From assembly GCF_000425065.1 (NCBI RefSeq), contig NZ_AULB01000020.1, forward strand, positions 62,001 through 126,000: a DNA stretch of 64,000 nucleotides, given 5' to 3'. This DNA is from Actinomadura rifamycini DSM 43936. Its GTDB lineage: Bacteria; Actinomycetota; Actinomycetes; Streptosporangiales; Streptosporangiaceae. The notes beneath the pieces were generated by a model. It made no database searches and was not told the DNA's origin. It was given only the letters and a program-made list of their open reading frames with translations. Made by a program: the position numbers and the translations under genes. Positions within the stretch are counted from its first letter, which is position 1, and each line of letters begins with the position of its first letter. Positions 1 to 8,346 of this stretch are shown one piece after another.

Positions 1-1
1 G

Positions 2-787
2 GTCGCCTCCTTCGCGCTCGCCCCGCGCGAGGACCTGATCAAGCGGTGCAAGGACGGCGGGCTGGTGGTGATGCCCTCCACCGGCGCCCGCCGGCACGTC
101 GAGAAGGTCGCGGCCTGGGGAGCGGACGCCGTCGTCGTGCAGGGCGGGGAGGGCGGCGGGCACACCGGACAGGTCCCGACCAGCCTGCTGCTGCCCCAGG
201 CCCGCGACGCGGCCGGCGACGTCGTCGTCCTCGGCGCGGGCGGCTTCTTCGACGGCCGCGGCCTGGTCTCGGCCCTCGCCTACGGGGCCGACGGGATCGC
301 GATGGGCACCCGCTTCCTCCTCACCACGGACTCGCCGGTGGCGCAGGTCGTCAAGGAGGAGTACCTCCGCCGCGGCGTCGACGACACCGTCCTCACGCGG
401 CAGATCGACGGGGTGCCGCAGCGGGTCGTCCGCGGCCGCACCATCGACCGGCTCGAGCGCGGCACCGCCCCCGGCCGCCTGCTGCGGGCGGCCGGGAACG
501 CCGTCGCTTTCCAGCGGATGTCCCGGACGCCCTGGAAGGAGATCGTCCGCGAGGGCCTGGCGATGAAGCGCAACCACGGCCTGAGCTGGAGCCAGGTCGT
601 CATGGCGGCCAACGCCCCCATGCTCTACCGGACGGCGCTGCTGGACGGACGTCCCGACATCGGCGTCATGGCCACGGGTCAGGTCGTCGGCCTCATCGAC
701 GACCTGCCGAGCTGCCGCGAGCTGATCGCGCGCATCGTCGACGAGGCCGTCGACGTCCTCGAACGTTTCGAGCGCGGCGGGCGCTAG
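2..787 (+). CDS. ipdC: Nitronate monooxygenase-like flavoprotein, IpdC-like (5' partial)
   Basis: Only the last 261 residues are present; the reading frame is open to the window edge. The FMN-binding TIM-barrel signatures of the nitronate monooxygenase/2-nitropropane dioxygenase family are visible: GGEGGGHTG about 50 residues in, then GADGIAMGTRF followed by LLTTDSPV. Enzymes annotated this way include mycobacterial IpdC, which acts on CoA thioesters late in steroid C/D-ring breakdown. The IpdC assignment rests on the neighbours, which are FadE, IpdF and FadA6 homologues. The gene ends tail-to-tail with the minus-strand dehydrogenase, their stop codons overlapping within CTAG. A generic nitronate monooxygenase cannot be excluded. 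Confidence 0.75.
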   Translation, partial: VASFALAPREDLIKRCKDGGLVVMPSTGARRHVEKVAAWGADAVVVQGGEGGGHTGQVPTSLLLPQARDAAGDVVVLGAGGFFDGRGLVSALAYGADGIAMGTRFLLTTDSPVAQVVKEEYLRRGVDDTVLTRQIDGVPQRVVRGRTIDRLERGTAPGRLLRAAGNAVAFQRMSRTPWKEIVREGLAMKRNHGLSWSQVVMAANAPMLYRTALLDGRPDIGVMATGQVVGLIDDLPSCRELIARIVDEAVDVLERFERGGR

Positions 788-1923
788 GGTCCCGCCGGGG
801 CGGCCCCGGCCGCCCCGGCGGAGGCGGGCGGCAGCCGGCGGCGGTGCTCGTGCGGCTGCCCGAACAGCTGCGACGTCGCGTGCGCCCGCTTGAACAGCAT
901 CTGCGCGTCGTGCTCCCAGGTGATGGCGATTCCGCCGTGCAACTGGACGGTCTCCGCGGCCACCGCGTTCAGCGCGTCCGAGCACCACGCCTTCGCCATC
1001 GCCGCCCGTTCCCCGAAGTCCGGTGCGTCCCGGGACGCGGACCAGGCCGCCGCCCAGGACAGCGTCCGGGACGTCTCCACGTGCACGAGCATGTCGGCCA
1101 TCCGGTGCTTGAGCGCCTGGAACGAGCCGATCGGACGGCCGAACTGCTCGCGCTCCTTGGCGTAGGCGACCGTCATGTCGAGACCGCGCTGGGCCGCGCC
1201 GACCTGCAGCGCGGTGACGGCGACGGCCGCGACGTCGCGCAGCCCGGCGAGCAGGCCGCGCGCGTCCGCGCACAGCGGGCGCGCGGGAACCGCGTCGAAG
1301 TCGATCCGCGCGAAGCGCAGGGTCAGGTCCAGGCCGGTCACGGGGGTGCGCCGGACGCCGCCCGCGCCGGGATCGACCTCGTACAGGCCGACCCCGCCGG
1401 TCTCCCGGGCGGCCACGACGAGCAGCACGTCGGCTTCGGCGCCGTCGAGGACGAGGTGGGACGTCCCGCTCAGCGCGGCTCCGCCTTCGACGTCCGCGGC
1501 CCGCACATCGGAGCCGTCCAGGCGCCAGTGCCCGTCGGAGGAGGCCCAGGCGAGCGCCGCCAGGGACGTGCCCGCCGCGATGCCGGGAAGCAGCCGCGCG
1601 CAGGCGCCGCCGTCGCCCGCGCGCAGGACCGCCTGCGCCCCCAGGACCGCCGAGCCGAGCAGCGGGGACGGCGTGAGGGCGTACCCGAGCCGCTCCAGCA
1701 CGACGTGCGTTTCGAGCAGGGAGAATCCCGCGCCGCCGTACTCCTCCGGGATCGCCAGGGCGGCGGCGCCGATCTGCTCGCAGAGCGTCGACCACAGGTC
1801 CGGATCGTGGCCGCGCGGGCTCTCCACGGCGCGGCGGACGGCCGCGCCGTCGCCGCGCCGCTCCAGCAGGGAGCGGACCGCGGCGTCGAGCGCGGCCTGC
1901 TCCTCGCTCAGTGCGAAGTACAC
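784..1923 (-). CDS. Acyl-CoA dehydrogenase (FadE33-like)
   Basis: 379-residue acyl-CoA dehydrogenase-fold flavoprotein. The chosen start is GTG at 1923, preceded by GGAGGAGGG; the open frame upstream of it is only a shadow. The FAD-contact stretch KEREQFGRPIGSFQALKHRM is present, and the C-terminus has LHGGIAITWEHD rather than the usual GGTNEIQR ending. That is typical of one subunit of the alpha2-beta2 heterotetrameric steroid acyl-CoA dehydrogenases. It overlaps the next FadE gene (stop 1908) by 16 bp and is the last of a run dehydrogenase-dehydrogenase-dehydrogenase matching the order fadE31-32-33 in Mycobacterium tuberculosis. The substrate, a ring-opened C/D CoA ester, is inferred. Confidence 0.85.
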   Translation of the reverse strand: MYFALSEEQAALDAAVRSLLERRGDGAAVRRAVESPRGHDPDLWSTLCEQIGAAALAIPEEYGGAGFSLLETHVVLERLGYALTPSPLLGSAVLGAQAVLRAGDGGACARLLPGIAAGTSLAALAWASSDGHWRLDGSDVRAADVEGGAALSGTSHLVLDGAEADVLLVVAARETGGVGLYEVDPGAGGVRRTPVTGLDLTLRFARIDFDAVPARPLCADARGLLAGLRDVAAVAVTALQVGAAQRGLDMTVAYAKEREQFGRPIGSFQALKHRMADMLVHVETSRTLSWAAAWSASRDAPDFGERAAMAKAWCSDALNAVAAETVQLHGGIAITWEHDAQMLFKRAHATSQLFGQPHEHRRRLPPASAGAAGAAPAGP

Positions 1924-2939
1924 GAGACCCTCCTCCAAACGGACGAGACCGGGGCCGCGGGCGCGGCGGTGACGGCGGCGAGCACCCGGGACCGGTGGAA
2001 CCCGGCGGTGCCCCAGGCGGAGACGAGGGCGCGGATCTTCGTGATCCACAGGCCGAGGTCGAACTCCTCGGTGTAACCGATGGCGCCGTGCGTCTGCAGC
2101 GCGGTGCGGGACGCGCGGTACGCCGCCGCTGATACCGCCGTCTTGGCCGCCGACACGTCGCGGGAGGCGTCCGCCGAGCCCGCACCGAGCGAGACGGCGG
2201 CGCCGTACAGCAGCGGACGGGCGAAGTCGAGCGCGACGCGGACGTCCGCGAGCGCGTGCTTGACCGCCTGGTACTCGCCGATGGCCCGCCCGAACTGCCG
2301 CCGGGACCCGGCGTAGCCGACCGAGTCGGCCAGCACGCGTTCGCCCGCCCCGAGCAGCTGGGCCGAGCAGGCCAGGACGGCCAGGTCGAGCGCTCGCGAC
2401 GCCCGTTCGGGCTCCAGAGTGCCCAACTCCTCCTCCGGGTGCGCCTCGAAGAGCAGGCGGGAGCGGTCGACGGACGTGCGGGCGGCGCCGGTCCGCGCCG
2501 CGCTCAGCGCCGTCCCGTCGAGCAGCAGCACCCGGTCGGCCGCGTGGGCGTCCAGGGCGAGCGGCGCCAGCGGCGGCGCGGCGGCGGTCACGACGGTGCT
2601 CCCGTCGGCGATCCCCGCCAGGGGCGGCCCGCCGGGGACGGCGCCGAGCAGCGCGGGCGCCAGGACCGCCGACTCGACGTACGGGCCCGGTACCGCGTGG
2701 CGTCCGAGGGCCTCGAAAGCGACCACGAGGTCGGCGGGGTCGGCGTCCAGCCCGCCATGGGAGCCGGGCACGCGGAGGGCGGTGACCCCCAGGTCGGCCA
2801 GCCGCCTCCACAGCTCCATGCCCGGCCCGGTGTCGCCGTTCGCCCAGCTCCGCGCCACGGTCGGGACGCGCGCGCCGGCGAGCAGGTCGTCCAGCGCCCG
2901 GGAGAATGCGCGCTGCTCGTCGCTCAGGGCGAACCTCAT
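1908..2939 (-). CDS. Acyl-CoA dehydrogenase (FadE32-like)
   Basis: 343-residue acyl-CoA dehydrogenase-family protein beginning MRFALSDEQ at ATG 2939, which overlaps the stop of the upstream gene (ATGA). The FAD-binding helix reads SRRQFGRAIGEYQAVKHALADV, and the C-terminal segment THGAIGYTEEFDLGLW again lacks a GGTNEIQR tail. Short, divergent dehydrogenase subunits of this kind pair with a neighbour to make heterotetramers with shared active sites. Position and overlap suggest FadE32 and co-translation with the flanking dehydrogenases. The individual activity cannot be read from sequence. Confidence 0.85.
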   Translation of the reverse strand: MRFALSDEQRAFSRALDDLLAGARVPTVARSWANGDTGPGMELWRRLADLGVTALRVPGSHGGLDADPADLVVAFEALGRHAVPGPYVESAVLAPALLGAVPGGPPLAGIADGSTVVTAAAPPLAPLALDAHAADRVLLLDGTALSAARTGAARTSVDRSRLLFEAHPEEELGTLEPERASRALDLAVLACSAQLLGAGERVLADSVGYAGSRRQFGRAIGEYQAVKHALADVRVALDFARPLLYGAAVSLGAGSADASRDVSAAKTAVSAAAYRASRTALQTHGAIGYTEEFDLGLWITKIRALVSAWGTAGFHRSRVLAAVTAAPAAPVSSVWRRVSCTSH

Positions 2940-4114
2940 CGGCGGCCCTTCGGCAGGCCGAGCAGGCGCTCGGCCACGATGTCGCGCTGGATCTCGTTGG
3001 TCCCCGCGTAGATGGGGCCCGAGAGCGCGAAGAGGTAGCCGTCCATCCAGGCGCCGCCGCCGGCCGCGCCCGCGTCGCGCAGCTCCGCCCCGGAACCGAG
3101 CAGGTCCAGCGCGGTCTCGTGCAGCCGCAGGTCCAGCTCCGACCAGAAGATCTTGTTGACGCTGCCGTCCGCGCCGACGGAGCCGCCCTCCGCGATGCGG
3201 CCGACGGTGCCGAACGTGTAGAGGCGGTACGCCTGGGCGGCGATCCACGCGTCGGCGACGTCCCCGCCGAGCGCCGCCGCCTCCGGCGCCGCCGCGTCCG
3301 CGCCGTGCTCGCGCCACAGGTCCAGGAGCCGGTCGGCGGCGGCGCAGAAGCGGCCGGGGGAACGCAACGAGAGGCCGCGCTCGTTGCCCGCGGTGCTCAT
3401 CGCCACCCGCCACCCCTCACCGGGGGCCCCGAGGACGTCGGAGTCGGGCACGAAGACGTCCTCGAAGAAGATCTCCGCGAAGCCCGGATGACCGTCCAGC
3501 TTGTGGATCGGGCGCACGGTGATGCCGTCGGCGTCCAAGGGGAACATGAAGTAGGTCAGCCCGCGGTGGCGCTCCGCCTCCGGATCGGACCGAAACAGGC
3601 CGAAGCCCCGGTGCGCGAACGCGGCCCGGGAACTCCAGGTCTTCTGCCCGTTGAGCACCCACCCGCACCGAGACCCGTCGCGGGCGGCGGTGCCGCGCAG
3701 CGCCGCCAGGTCGCTGCCCGCCTCGGGCTCGGACCACGCCTGCGCCCAGATCTCCGAGCCGTCCGCCATCGGCCGCAGGTAGCGTTCCCGCTGCTCGGGG
3801 GTGCCGTACTCGAAGAGGACGGGCGCCAGGAGCGAGATGCCGTTCTGCGCCACCCGGGCCGGGCCGCCCGCGCGGTAGTACTCCTCCTCGAACAGCACCC
3901 ACTCGAGGAGCGAGGCGTCGCGGCCGAGGTACTCCGCCGGCCAGGACACGACCGACCAGCGGCCCGCGGCGAGCGTCGCCTCCCATGCGCGGTGCGCCTC
4001 GAAGCCCTCGGCGGTGTCCATGCCGGGCAGGGGGACCGGCGGGACGTGCTCGCGCAGCCAGGCGCGGGCCTCGTCCCGGAACGCGCGCTCGCGGTCGTCC
4101 AGGTCGAGGTTCAT
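2936..4114 (-). CDS. Acyl-CoA dehydrogenase (FadE31-like)
   Basis: 392-residue full-length acyl-CoA dehydrogenase starting MNLDLDDRERAFRDEARAWL at ATG 4114. N-terminal helical, central beta (WSEPEAGSDLAALRG) and C-terminal helical domains are complete, ending IYAGTNEIQRDIVAERLLGL, the common FAD/substrate-binding tail. It overlaps the crotonase stop (4111) and the following dehydrogenase by 4 bp each, so the four minus-strand genes form one tightly coupled operon read away from the 5051-5064 operator. The order matches fadE31 of the KstR2 regulon. A steroid C/D-ring acyl-CoA substrate is inferred. Confidence 0.87.
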   Translation of the reverse strand: MNLDLDDRERAFRDEARAWLREHVPPVPLPGMDTAEGFEAHRAWEATLAAGRWSVVSWPAEYLGRDASLLEWVLFEEEYYRAGGPARVAQNGISLLAPVLFEYGTPEQRERYLRPMADGSEIWAQAWSEPEAGSDLAALRGTAARDGSRCGWVLNGQKTWSSRAAFAHRGFGLFRSDPEAERHRGLTYFMFPLDADGITVRPIHKLDGHPGFAEIFFEDVFVPDSDVLGAPGEGWRVAMSTAGNERGLSLRSPGRFCAAADRLLDLWREHGADAAAPEAAALGGDVADAWIAAQAYRLYTFGTVGRIAEGGSVGADGSVNKIFWSELDLRLHETALDLLGSGAELRDAGAAGGGAWMDGYLFALSGPIYAGTNEIQRDIVAERLLGLPKGRR

Positions 4115-4995
4115 CGGCCGTTCTCCGCGTTCGAGTCGCGCATCTTGCGGGCGTCCATCCCCGCCAGCGAGTCGACGCCGACCTCGGCGTTGTGCGCGTG
4201 CGCGGCGTGGTGCAGGCCGAACACCGAGTCCATCCCCGCCCGCATGCCCTGGAGGTCCTCGGCCTGGTTGATCGCCTTCTTGGTGAGCGCCAGCCCGAAG
4301 GACGGCATCTGGCCGATCCGCTCGGCGATCGCCAGGGTCTCGGCCTCCAGGTCCGCGCGCGGCACCACGTGGTTCACCATGCCGAGGTCGAGGGCGCGCT
4401 CCGCCGAGACGCGGTCGCCGGTGTACAGGAACTCCTTCGCCGCGCGCGGGTTCATCACCCACGGGTGGGCGAAGAACTCCACGCCCGGGATGCCCATGCG
4501 CACCACGGGGTCGGCGAAGAAGGCGTCGTCGGCGGCCACGATGAAGTCGCAGGACCAGGCCAGCATGAGCCCGCCGGCGATGCAGGCGCCCTGCACCATC
4601 GCGATCATGGGCTTGGGGATCTCCCGCCACCGGCGGCACATGCCGAGGTACACCTCGGACTCCCGGGCGATCCGCCGGTCGACCCCCTGCCTGCCGGTGT
4701 GGTCCCACCAGATCACGGCCTTGCGCTCGAAGGACTCGTCCACGTCGCGGCCGGGCGTGCCGATGTCGTGCCCGGCGCAGAAGTGCTTCCCGTTCCCGGC
4801 GAGCACGATGACCTTGACGTCGTCGTCGTCGACCGCCCGGGTGAACGCGGCGTCGAGGGCGTAGGTGACCTTCGAGTTCTGGGCGTTGCGGTACTCGGGG
4901 CGGTTGAGGGTCACGAGCGCGACCGTCCCGCGCCGCTCGTAGGTGACGACCTCCTCCTCGGTCCGTCCCCCGGCGGCGTTCTCCGCGTTGCTCAT
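4111..4995 (-). CDS. Enoyl-CoA hydratase/isomerase (crotonase)
   Basis: 294-residue crotonase-fold protein. ATG 4995 is preferred over an in-frame TTG at 5055 because GGGAGA precedes it. The oxyanion-hole segments are visible as KHFCAGHD and QGACIAGGLMLAW, and the fold continues through a C-terminal helical region with a His-rich DSVFGLHHAAHAH stretch. It is the first gene of the minus-strand arm, in the place occupied by fadD3 in M. tuberculosis, and leads into three FadE genes. It may hydrate an enoyl-CoA or act as a ring hydrolase or isomerase of the steroid C/D pathway; which one is not determinable. Confidence 0.85.
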   Translation of the reverse strand: MSNAENAAGGRTEEEVVTYERRGTVALVTLNRPEYRNAQNSKVTYALDAAFTRAVDDDDVKVIVLAGNGKHFCAGHDIGTPGRDVDESFERKAVIWWDHTGRQGVDRRIARESEVYLGMCRRWREIPKPMIAMVQGACIAGGLMLAWSCDFIVAADDAFFADPVVRMGIPGVEFFAHPWVMNPRAAKEFLYTGDRVSAERALDLGMVNHVVPRADLEAETLAIAERIGQMPSFGLALTKKAINQAEDLQGMRAGMDSVFGLHHAAHAHNAEVGVDSLAGMDARKMRDSNAENGR

Positions 4996-5050
4996 TCCGT
5001 CTCCCGATTCCTGTCCGGTGAGTGGCACGCGCCCTTGCGATCGCGTCCCT

Positions 5051-5064
5051 AACAAATGTTTGAT
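5051..5064. promoter_or_regulatory. KstR2-like palindromic operator between divergent FadE arms
   Basis: AACAAATGTTTGAT is an inverted repeat of the form AnCAAAnnTTTGnT. The published KstR2 motif is AnCAAGnnCTTGnT; the site differs only by one symmetric pair of changes. It lies in the 144-bp gap between the divergent crotonase (start 4995) and dehydrogenase (start 5140), where KstR2 sites occur in mycobacteria. Similar sequences are at 25911-25924 and 22217-22230. No TetR regulator gene is in the window. Confidence 0.6.
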
Positions 5065-5139
5065 TTATCTTGCTATGGTGCAGCCCGCGGCGGACGGCCG
5101 CAACCCCGGCACATCGATGAGGACGGCGGAGGGGCGGAT

Positions 5140-6318
5140 GTGGATCTGACGTACTCGGCGGAGGACGAGGCGTTCCGGCGCGACGTCCGGGACTGGCTCG
5201 AGACCCACCTGCGCGGCGACTTCGCCGGACTGCGCGGGCTCGGCGGGCCCGGCCGGGAGGACGAGGCGTTCGGCGAACGGCTCGCATGGGACCGCCACCT
5301 CGGCGCGCACGGCTGGACCTGCCTCGGCTGGCCCGTCGAGCACGGCGGGCGCGGGCTGAGCCTGGCGCGCCAGGTCATCTTCCACGAGGAGTACGCGCGG
5401 GCCGGCGCCCCCGCGCGGGTCAACCACCTCGGCGAGGAACTGCTCGGCCCGACGCTGATCGCCTTCGGGACCGCGGAGCAGCGGCACCGGTTCCTGCCGG
5501 CGATCACCGCCGTCCGCGAGCTGTGGTGCCAGGGGTACTCCGAGCCCGGCGCCGGCTCCGACCTGGCCGCCGTGTCGACCCGGGCGCGGCTGGACGGGGA
5601 CGAGTGGGTCGTCGACGGCCAGAAGGTGTGGACGTCGCAGGCGCACCACGCGGACTGGTGCTTCGTCGTGGCCCGCACCGTCCCGGGCTCGCGCCGCCAC
5701 GACGGGCTGTCGTACCTGCTCGTCCCGATGCGCCAGGACGGCGTTGACGTCCGGCCCATCCACCAGCTCACCGGGACCTCGGAGTTCAACGAGGTGTACT
5801 TCGACGGCGCCCGCACCGAGGCGTCCCTCGCGGTGGGCGCCCCCGGCGACGGCTGGAAGGTCGCGATGGCGACCCTCGGCTTCGAGCGCGGCATCTCCAC
5901 CGTGGGGCAGCAGGTCGGGTTCGCGCGCGAACTCGACGCCGTCGTCGACCTCGCGCGCCGCAACGGCGCCTTCGACGACCCGGTGATCCGGGACCGCCTC
6001 GCGCACGCCCGCACGGGCTTGGAGGCCCTGCGCCTGCACGCCCTGCGCACCCTCTCCGGCGACGGCTCGACCGGCGCGATGCAGGCGTCGGTGACCAAGC
6101 TGCTCTGGGCGAACTGGCACCGCGACCTCGGCGAGCTCGCCATGCGGGTCGCCGGGGCGACGTCCCTGGTCGTGGAGCGGGAGCCGTACGAGCTCGACGA
6201 CCTGCAGCGCCTGTTCCTGCACAGCCGCGCCGACACCATCTACGGCGGCTCGGACGAGATCCAGCGCAACATCCTCGCTGAGCGCGTGCTCGGCCTGCCC
6301 AGGGAGGCCCGACCGTGA
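5140..6318 (+). CDS. fadE30: Acyl-CoA dehydrogenase (FadE30-like)
   Basis: 392-residue acyl-CoA dehydrogenase. GTG 5140 is chosen because GGAGGGG lies just upstream and the protein then starts with a typical MDLTYSAEDEAFR; the frame upstream of it is leader DNA. All three family domains are present, with YSEPGAGSDLAAVSTRA in the middle and IYGGSDEIQRNILAERVLGL at the end. In M. tuberculosis FadE30 dehydrogenates 5-OH-HIP-CoA, the first ring step after CoA activation of HIP. The divergent placement from fadE31-33 and the overlap (GTGA) with an IpdF-like SDR support this assignment. Confidence 0.85.
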   Translation: MDLTYSAEDEAFRRDVRDWLETHLRGDFAGLRGLGGPGREDEAFGERLAWDRHLGAHGWTCLGWPVEHGGRGLSLARQVIFHEEYARAGAPARVNHLGEELLGPTLIAFGTAEQRHRFLPAITAVRELWCQGYSEPGAGSDLAAVSTRARLDGDEWVVDGQKVWTSQAHHADWCFVVARTVPGSRRHDGLSYLLVPMRQDGVDVRPIHQLTGTSEFNEVYFDGARTEASLAVGAPGDGWKVAMATLGFERGISTVGQQVGFARELDAVVDLARRNGAFDDPVIRDRLAHARTGLEALRLHALRTLSGDGSTGAMQASVTKLLWANWHRDLGELAMRVAGATSLVVEREPYELDDLQRLFLHSRADTIYGGSDEIQRNILAERVLGLPREARP

Positions 6319-7118
6319 CCACCGCCAGGACCGAGCAGCCCGCGCCGGACTACGTCCCGGGCCACGCCCTCCTGGAGGGCCGGACCGTCGTGGTCACCGC
6401 CGCCGCCGGCGCCGGCATCGGCTCGGCCGTCGTGCGCCGCTGCCTGGAGGAGGACGCCCGCGCCGTCGTCCTCGGCGACACCCACGAGCGGCGGCTCGAC
6501 GAGGCGCGGGCGTCGCTGGCCGCGGAGTTCGGCGCGGACCGGGTGGCCGCGGTGCCGTGCGACGTGACCGACGAGGCGCAGGTGGCGGCGCTGCTGGACG
6601 CGGCCGACCCGTACGGCGGCGTCGACGTGATGATCAACAACGCGGGGCTCGGCGGCACCGTCTCCCTCCTCGACATGACCGACGAGCAGTGGAGCAAGGT
6701 CCTGGACGTCTCCCTGACCGGGACGTTCCGGTGCGTGCGCGCGGCCGGCCGCCGCATGGTCGCGGCCGGACGGCGCGGCGTCATCGTCAACAACGCCTCG
6801 GTCGTCGGCTGGCGCGCGCAGGAGGGGCAGGCGCACTACGCCGCCGCGAAGGCGGGCGTGATGGCGCTGACCAGGTCCGCGGCGATGGACCTCGCCCCGC
6901 ACGGGATCCGGGTGAACGCCGTGGCGCCGAGCCTGGCGATGCATCCGTTCCTCGCCAAGGTCACCACGCCCGAGTTCCTGGCGGAGCTGAAAGGCCGGGA
7001 GGCGTTCGGCCGGGCCGCCGAACCCTGGGAGATCGCGAACGTCATGGTCTTCCTCGCCTCCGGCTACGCGTCCTACCTCACCGGCGAGGTCGTGTCCGCC
7101 AGCAGCCGGCACCCCTGA
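6315..7118 (+). CDS. ipdF: Short-chain dehydrogenase, IpdF-like
   Basis: 267-residue classical SDR starting GTG 6315 within a 4-bp overlap with the fadE30-like gene. It has the Rossmann glycine motif TAAAGAGIG, NNAG, and the Ser-Tyr-Lys set in NNASVVGWRAQEGQAHYAAAK. The C-terminus TGEVVSASSRHP resembles, as I recall it, the ending of mycobacterial IpdF (TGEVISVSCQHP). IpdF oxidises the 5-hydroxyl of a HIP-derived CoA ester. Its place between FadE30- and FadA6-like genes reproduces the mycobacterial order, without kstR2 between them. Confidence 0.87.
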   Translation: MTTARTEQPAPDYVPGHALLEGRTVVVTAAAGAGIGSAVVRRCLEEDARAVVLGDTHERRLDEARASLAAEFGADRVAAVPCDVTDEAQVAALLDAADPYGGVDVMINNAGLGGTVSLLDMTDEQWSKVLDVSLTGTFRCVRAAGRRMVAAGRRGVIVNNASVVGWRAQEGQAHYAAAKAGVMALTRSAAMDLAPHGIRVNAVAPSLAMHPFLAKVTTPEFLAELKGREAFGRAAEPWEIANVMVFLASGYASYLTGEVVSASSRHP

Positions 7119-7152
7119 TCCCGCCGCACCCCGACACCCGAGGAGGGTTCAC

Positions 7153-8304
7153 ATGGCCGAGGCCTACATCATCGAGGCGGTCCGGACGCCGGTCGGCCGC
7201 CGGGGCGGCGGGCTGTCCGGCGTCCACTCCGCCGACCTGGGCGCCCACGTCCTCTCCGCGCTCATGGACCGCGGCGGCGTCGACCCCGGACGGGTGGACG
7301 ACGTCATCTTCGGCTGCACCGAGACCATCGGCTCGCAGGCCGGCGACATCGCCCGGACCGCCTGGCTGGTCGCCGGCCTCCCGGACCACGTGCCGGGGGT
7401 GACGATCGACCGGCAGTGCGGCTCCAGCCAGCAGGCGGTGCACTTCGCCGCGCAGGGCGTGATGTCCGGCACCGCCGACCTCGTCGTCGCGGGCGGCGTG
7501 CAGAACATGTCGGCGATCCCGATCTCCGCGGCGATGACGGTCGGGGAGCGGTACGGCTTCACCACCCCGTTCGCCGAGTCGCCGGGCTGGCTCGCCCGCT
7601 ACGGGGACCAGGAGGTCTCCCAGTTCCGGGCCGCCGAGATGATCGCCGAGAAGTGGGACGTCTCGCGCGCGGACATGGAGGAGTTCGCGCTGCGCAGCCA
7701 CCACCGCGCCGTCGCCGCGGCCGACGAGGGGCGGTTCGCCGCGGAGATCGCGCCGCTGGGCGGCGTCTCCGCCGACGAGGGGCCGCGCCGCGACACCGAC
7801 CTGGCGACGATGGCCGGCCTGCGGACGCTGCGCGAGGGCGGCCGCATCACCGCGGCCGTCGCCAGCCAGATCAGCGACGCCGCGTCCGCCGTGCTGGTCG
7901 CCTCCGAGCGGGCCGTCCGGGAGTTCGGCCTGCGGCCCCGGGCGCGCGTCCACCACATCTCGGTGCGCGGCGACGACCCCGTCTGGATGCTGACCGGCCC
8001 CATCCCCGCCACCCGGCACGCCCTCGAGAAGACCGGCATGGCGATCGACGACTTCGACCTGATCGAGATCAACGAGGCGTTCGCGTCGGTCGTCCTCGCC
8101 TGGGTTGAGGAGACCGGCGCCGATATGGACCGCGTCAACGTCAACGGCGGCGCCATCGCGCTGGGCCACCCCATCGGCGCCACCGGGACCCGCCTGCTGA
8201 CGACCCTGCTGCACGAACTCGAACGCCGCGGCGGACGCTACGGCCTCCAGACCATGTGCGAGGGCGGCGGCCAGGCCAACGTCACCATCATCGAGCGGCT
8301 CTGA
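7153..8304 (+). CDS. fadA6: Thiolase, FadA6-like
   Basis: 383-residue thiolase with the nucleophile in RQCGSSQQA (Cys89), the histidine in ALGHPIGATG and the second cysteine in QTMCEGGGQAN. It begins at ATG 7153 after AGGAGG. The sequence (NMSAIPISAAMTVGERYGF, YGDQEVSQFR) closely follows mycobacterial FadA6 as I recall it. FadA6 performs thiolysis of the 4-methyl-5-oxo-octanedioyl-CoA-type intermediate at the end of HIP degradation. It closes the plus-strand HIP arm; the next gene starts 42 bp later and may be co-transcribed. Confidence 0.87.
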   Translation: MAEAYIIEAVRTPVGRRGGGLSGVHSADLGAHVLSALMDRGGVDPGRVDDVIFGCTETIGSQAGDIARTAWLVAGLPDHVPGVTIDRQCGSSQQAVHFAAQGVMSGTADLVVAGGVQNMSAIPISAAMTVGERYGFTTPFAESPGWLARYGDQEVSQFRAAEMIAEKWDVSRADMEEFALRSHHRAVAAADEGRFAAEIAPLGGVSADEGPRRDTDLATMAGLRTLREGGRITAAVASQISDAASAVLVASERAVREFGLRPRARVHHISVRGDDPVWMLTGPIPATRHALEKTGMAIDDFDLIEINEAFASVVLAWVEETGADMDRVNVNGGAIALGHPIGATGTRLLTTLLHELERRGGRYGLQTMCEGGGQANVTIIERL

Positions 8305-8346
8305 CCTGTCCGGACACCACCCACGCCTGCCGACAAGGGAGCAATC

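Noticed and set aside
46..2076. Long Arg/Gly/Pro-rich frames such as 46-2076 (+), 784-2811 (-) upstream part, and 2906-4864 (+)
   Set aside because: They are antisense or out-of-frame shadows caused by high GC; they have no family motifs and overlap well-supported genes.
5056..5139. Extension of the FadE30-like gene to a start at 5056
   Set aside because: It would run over the operator and promoter region; GTG 5140 has a good ribosome binding site and a normal family N-terminus.
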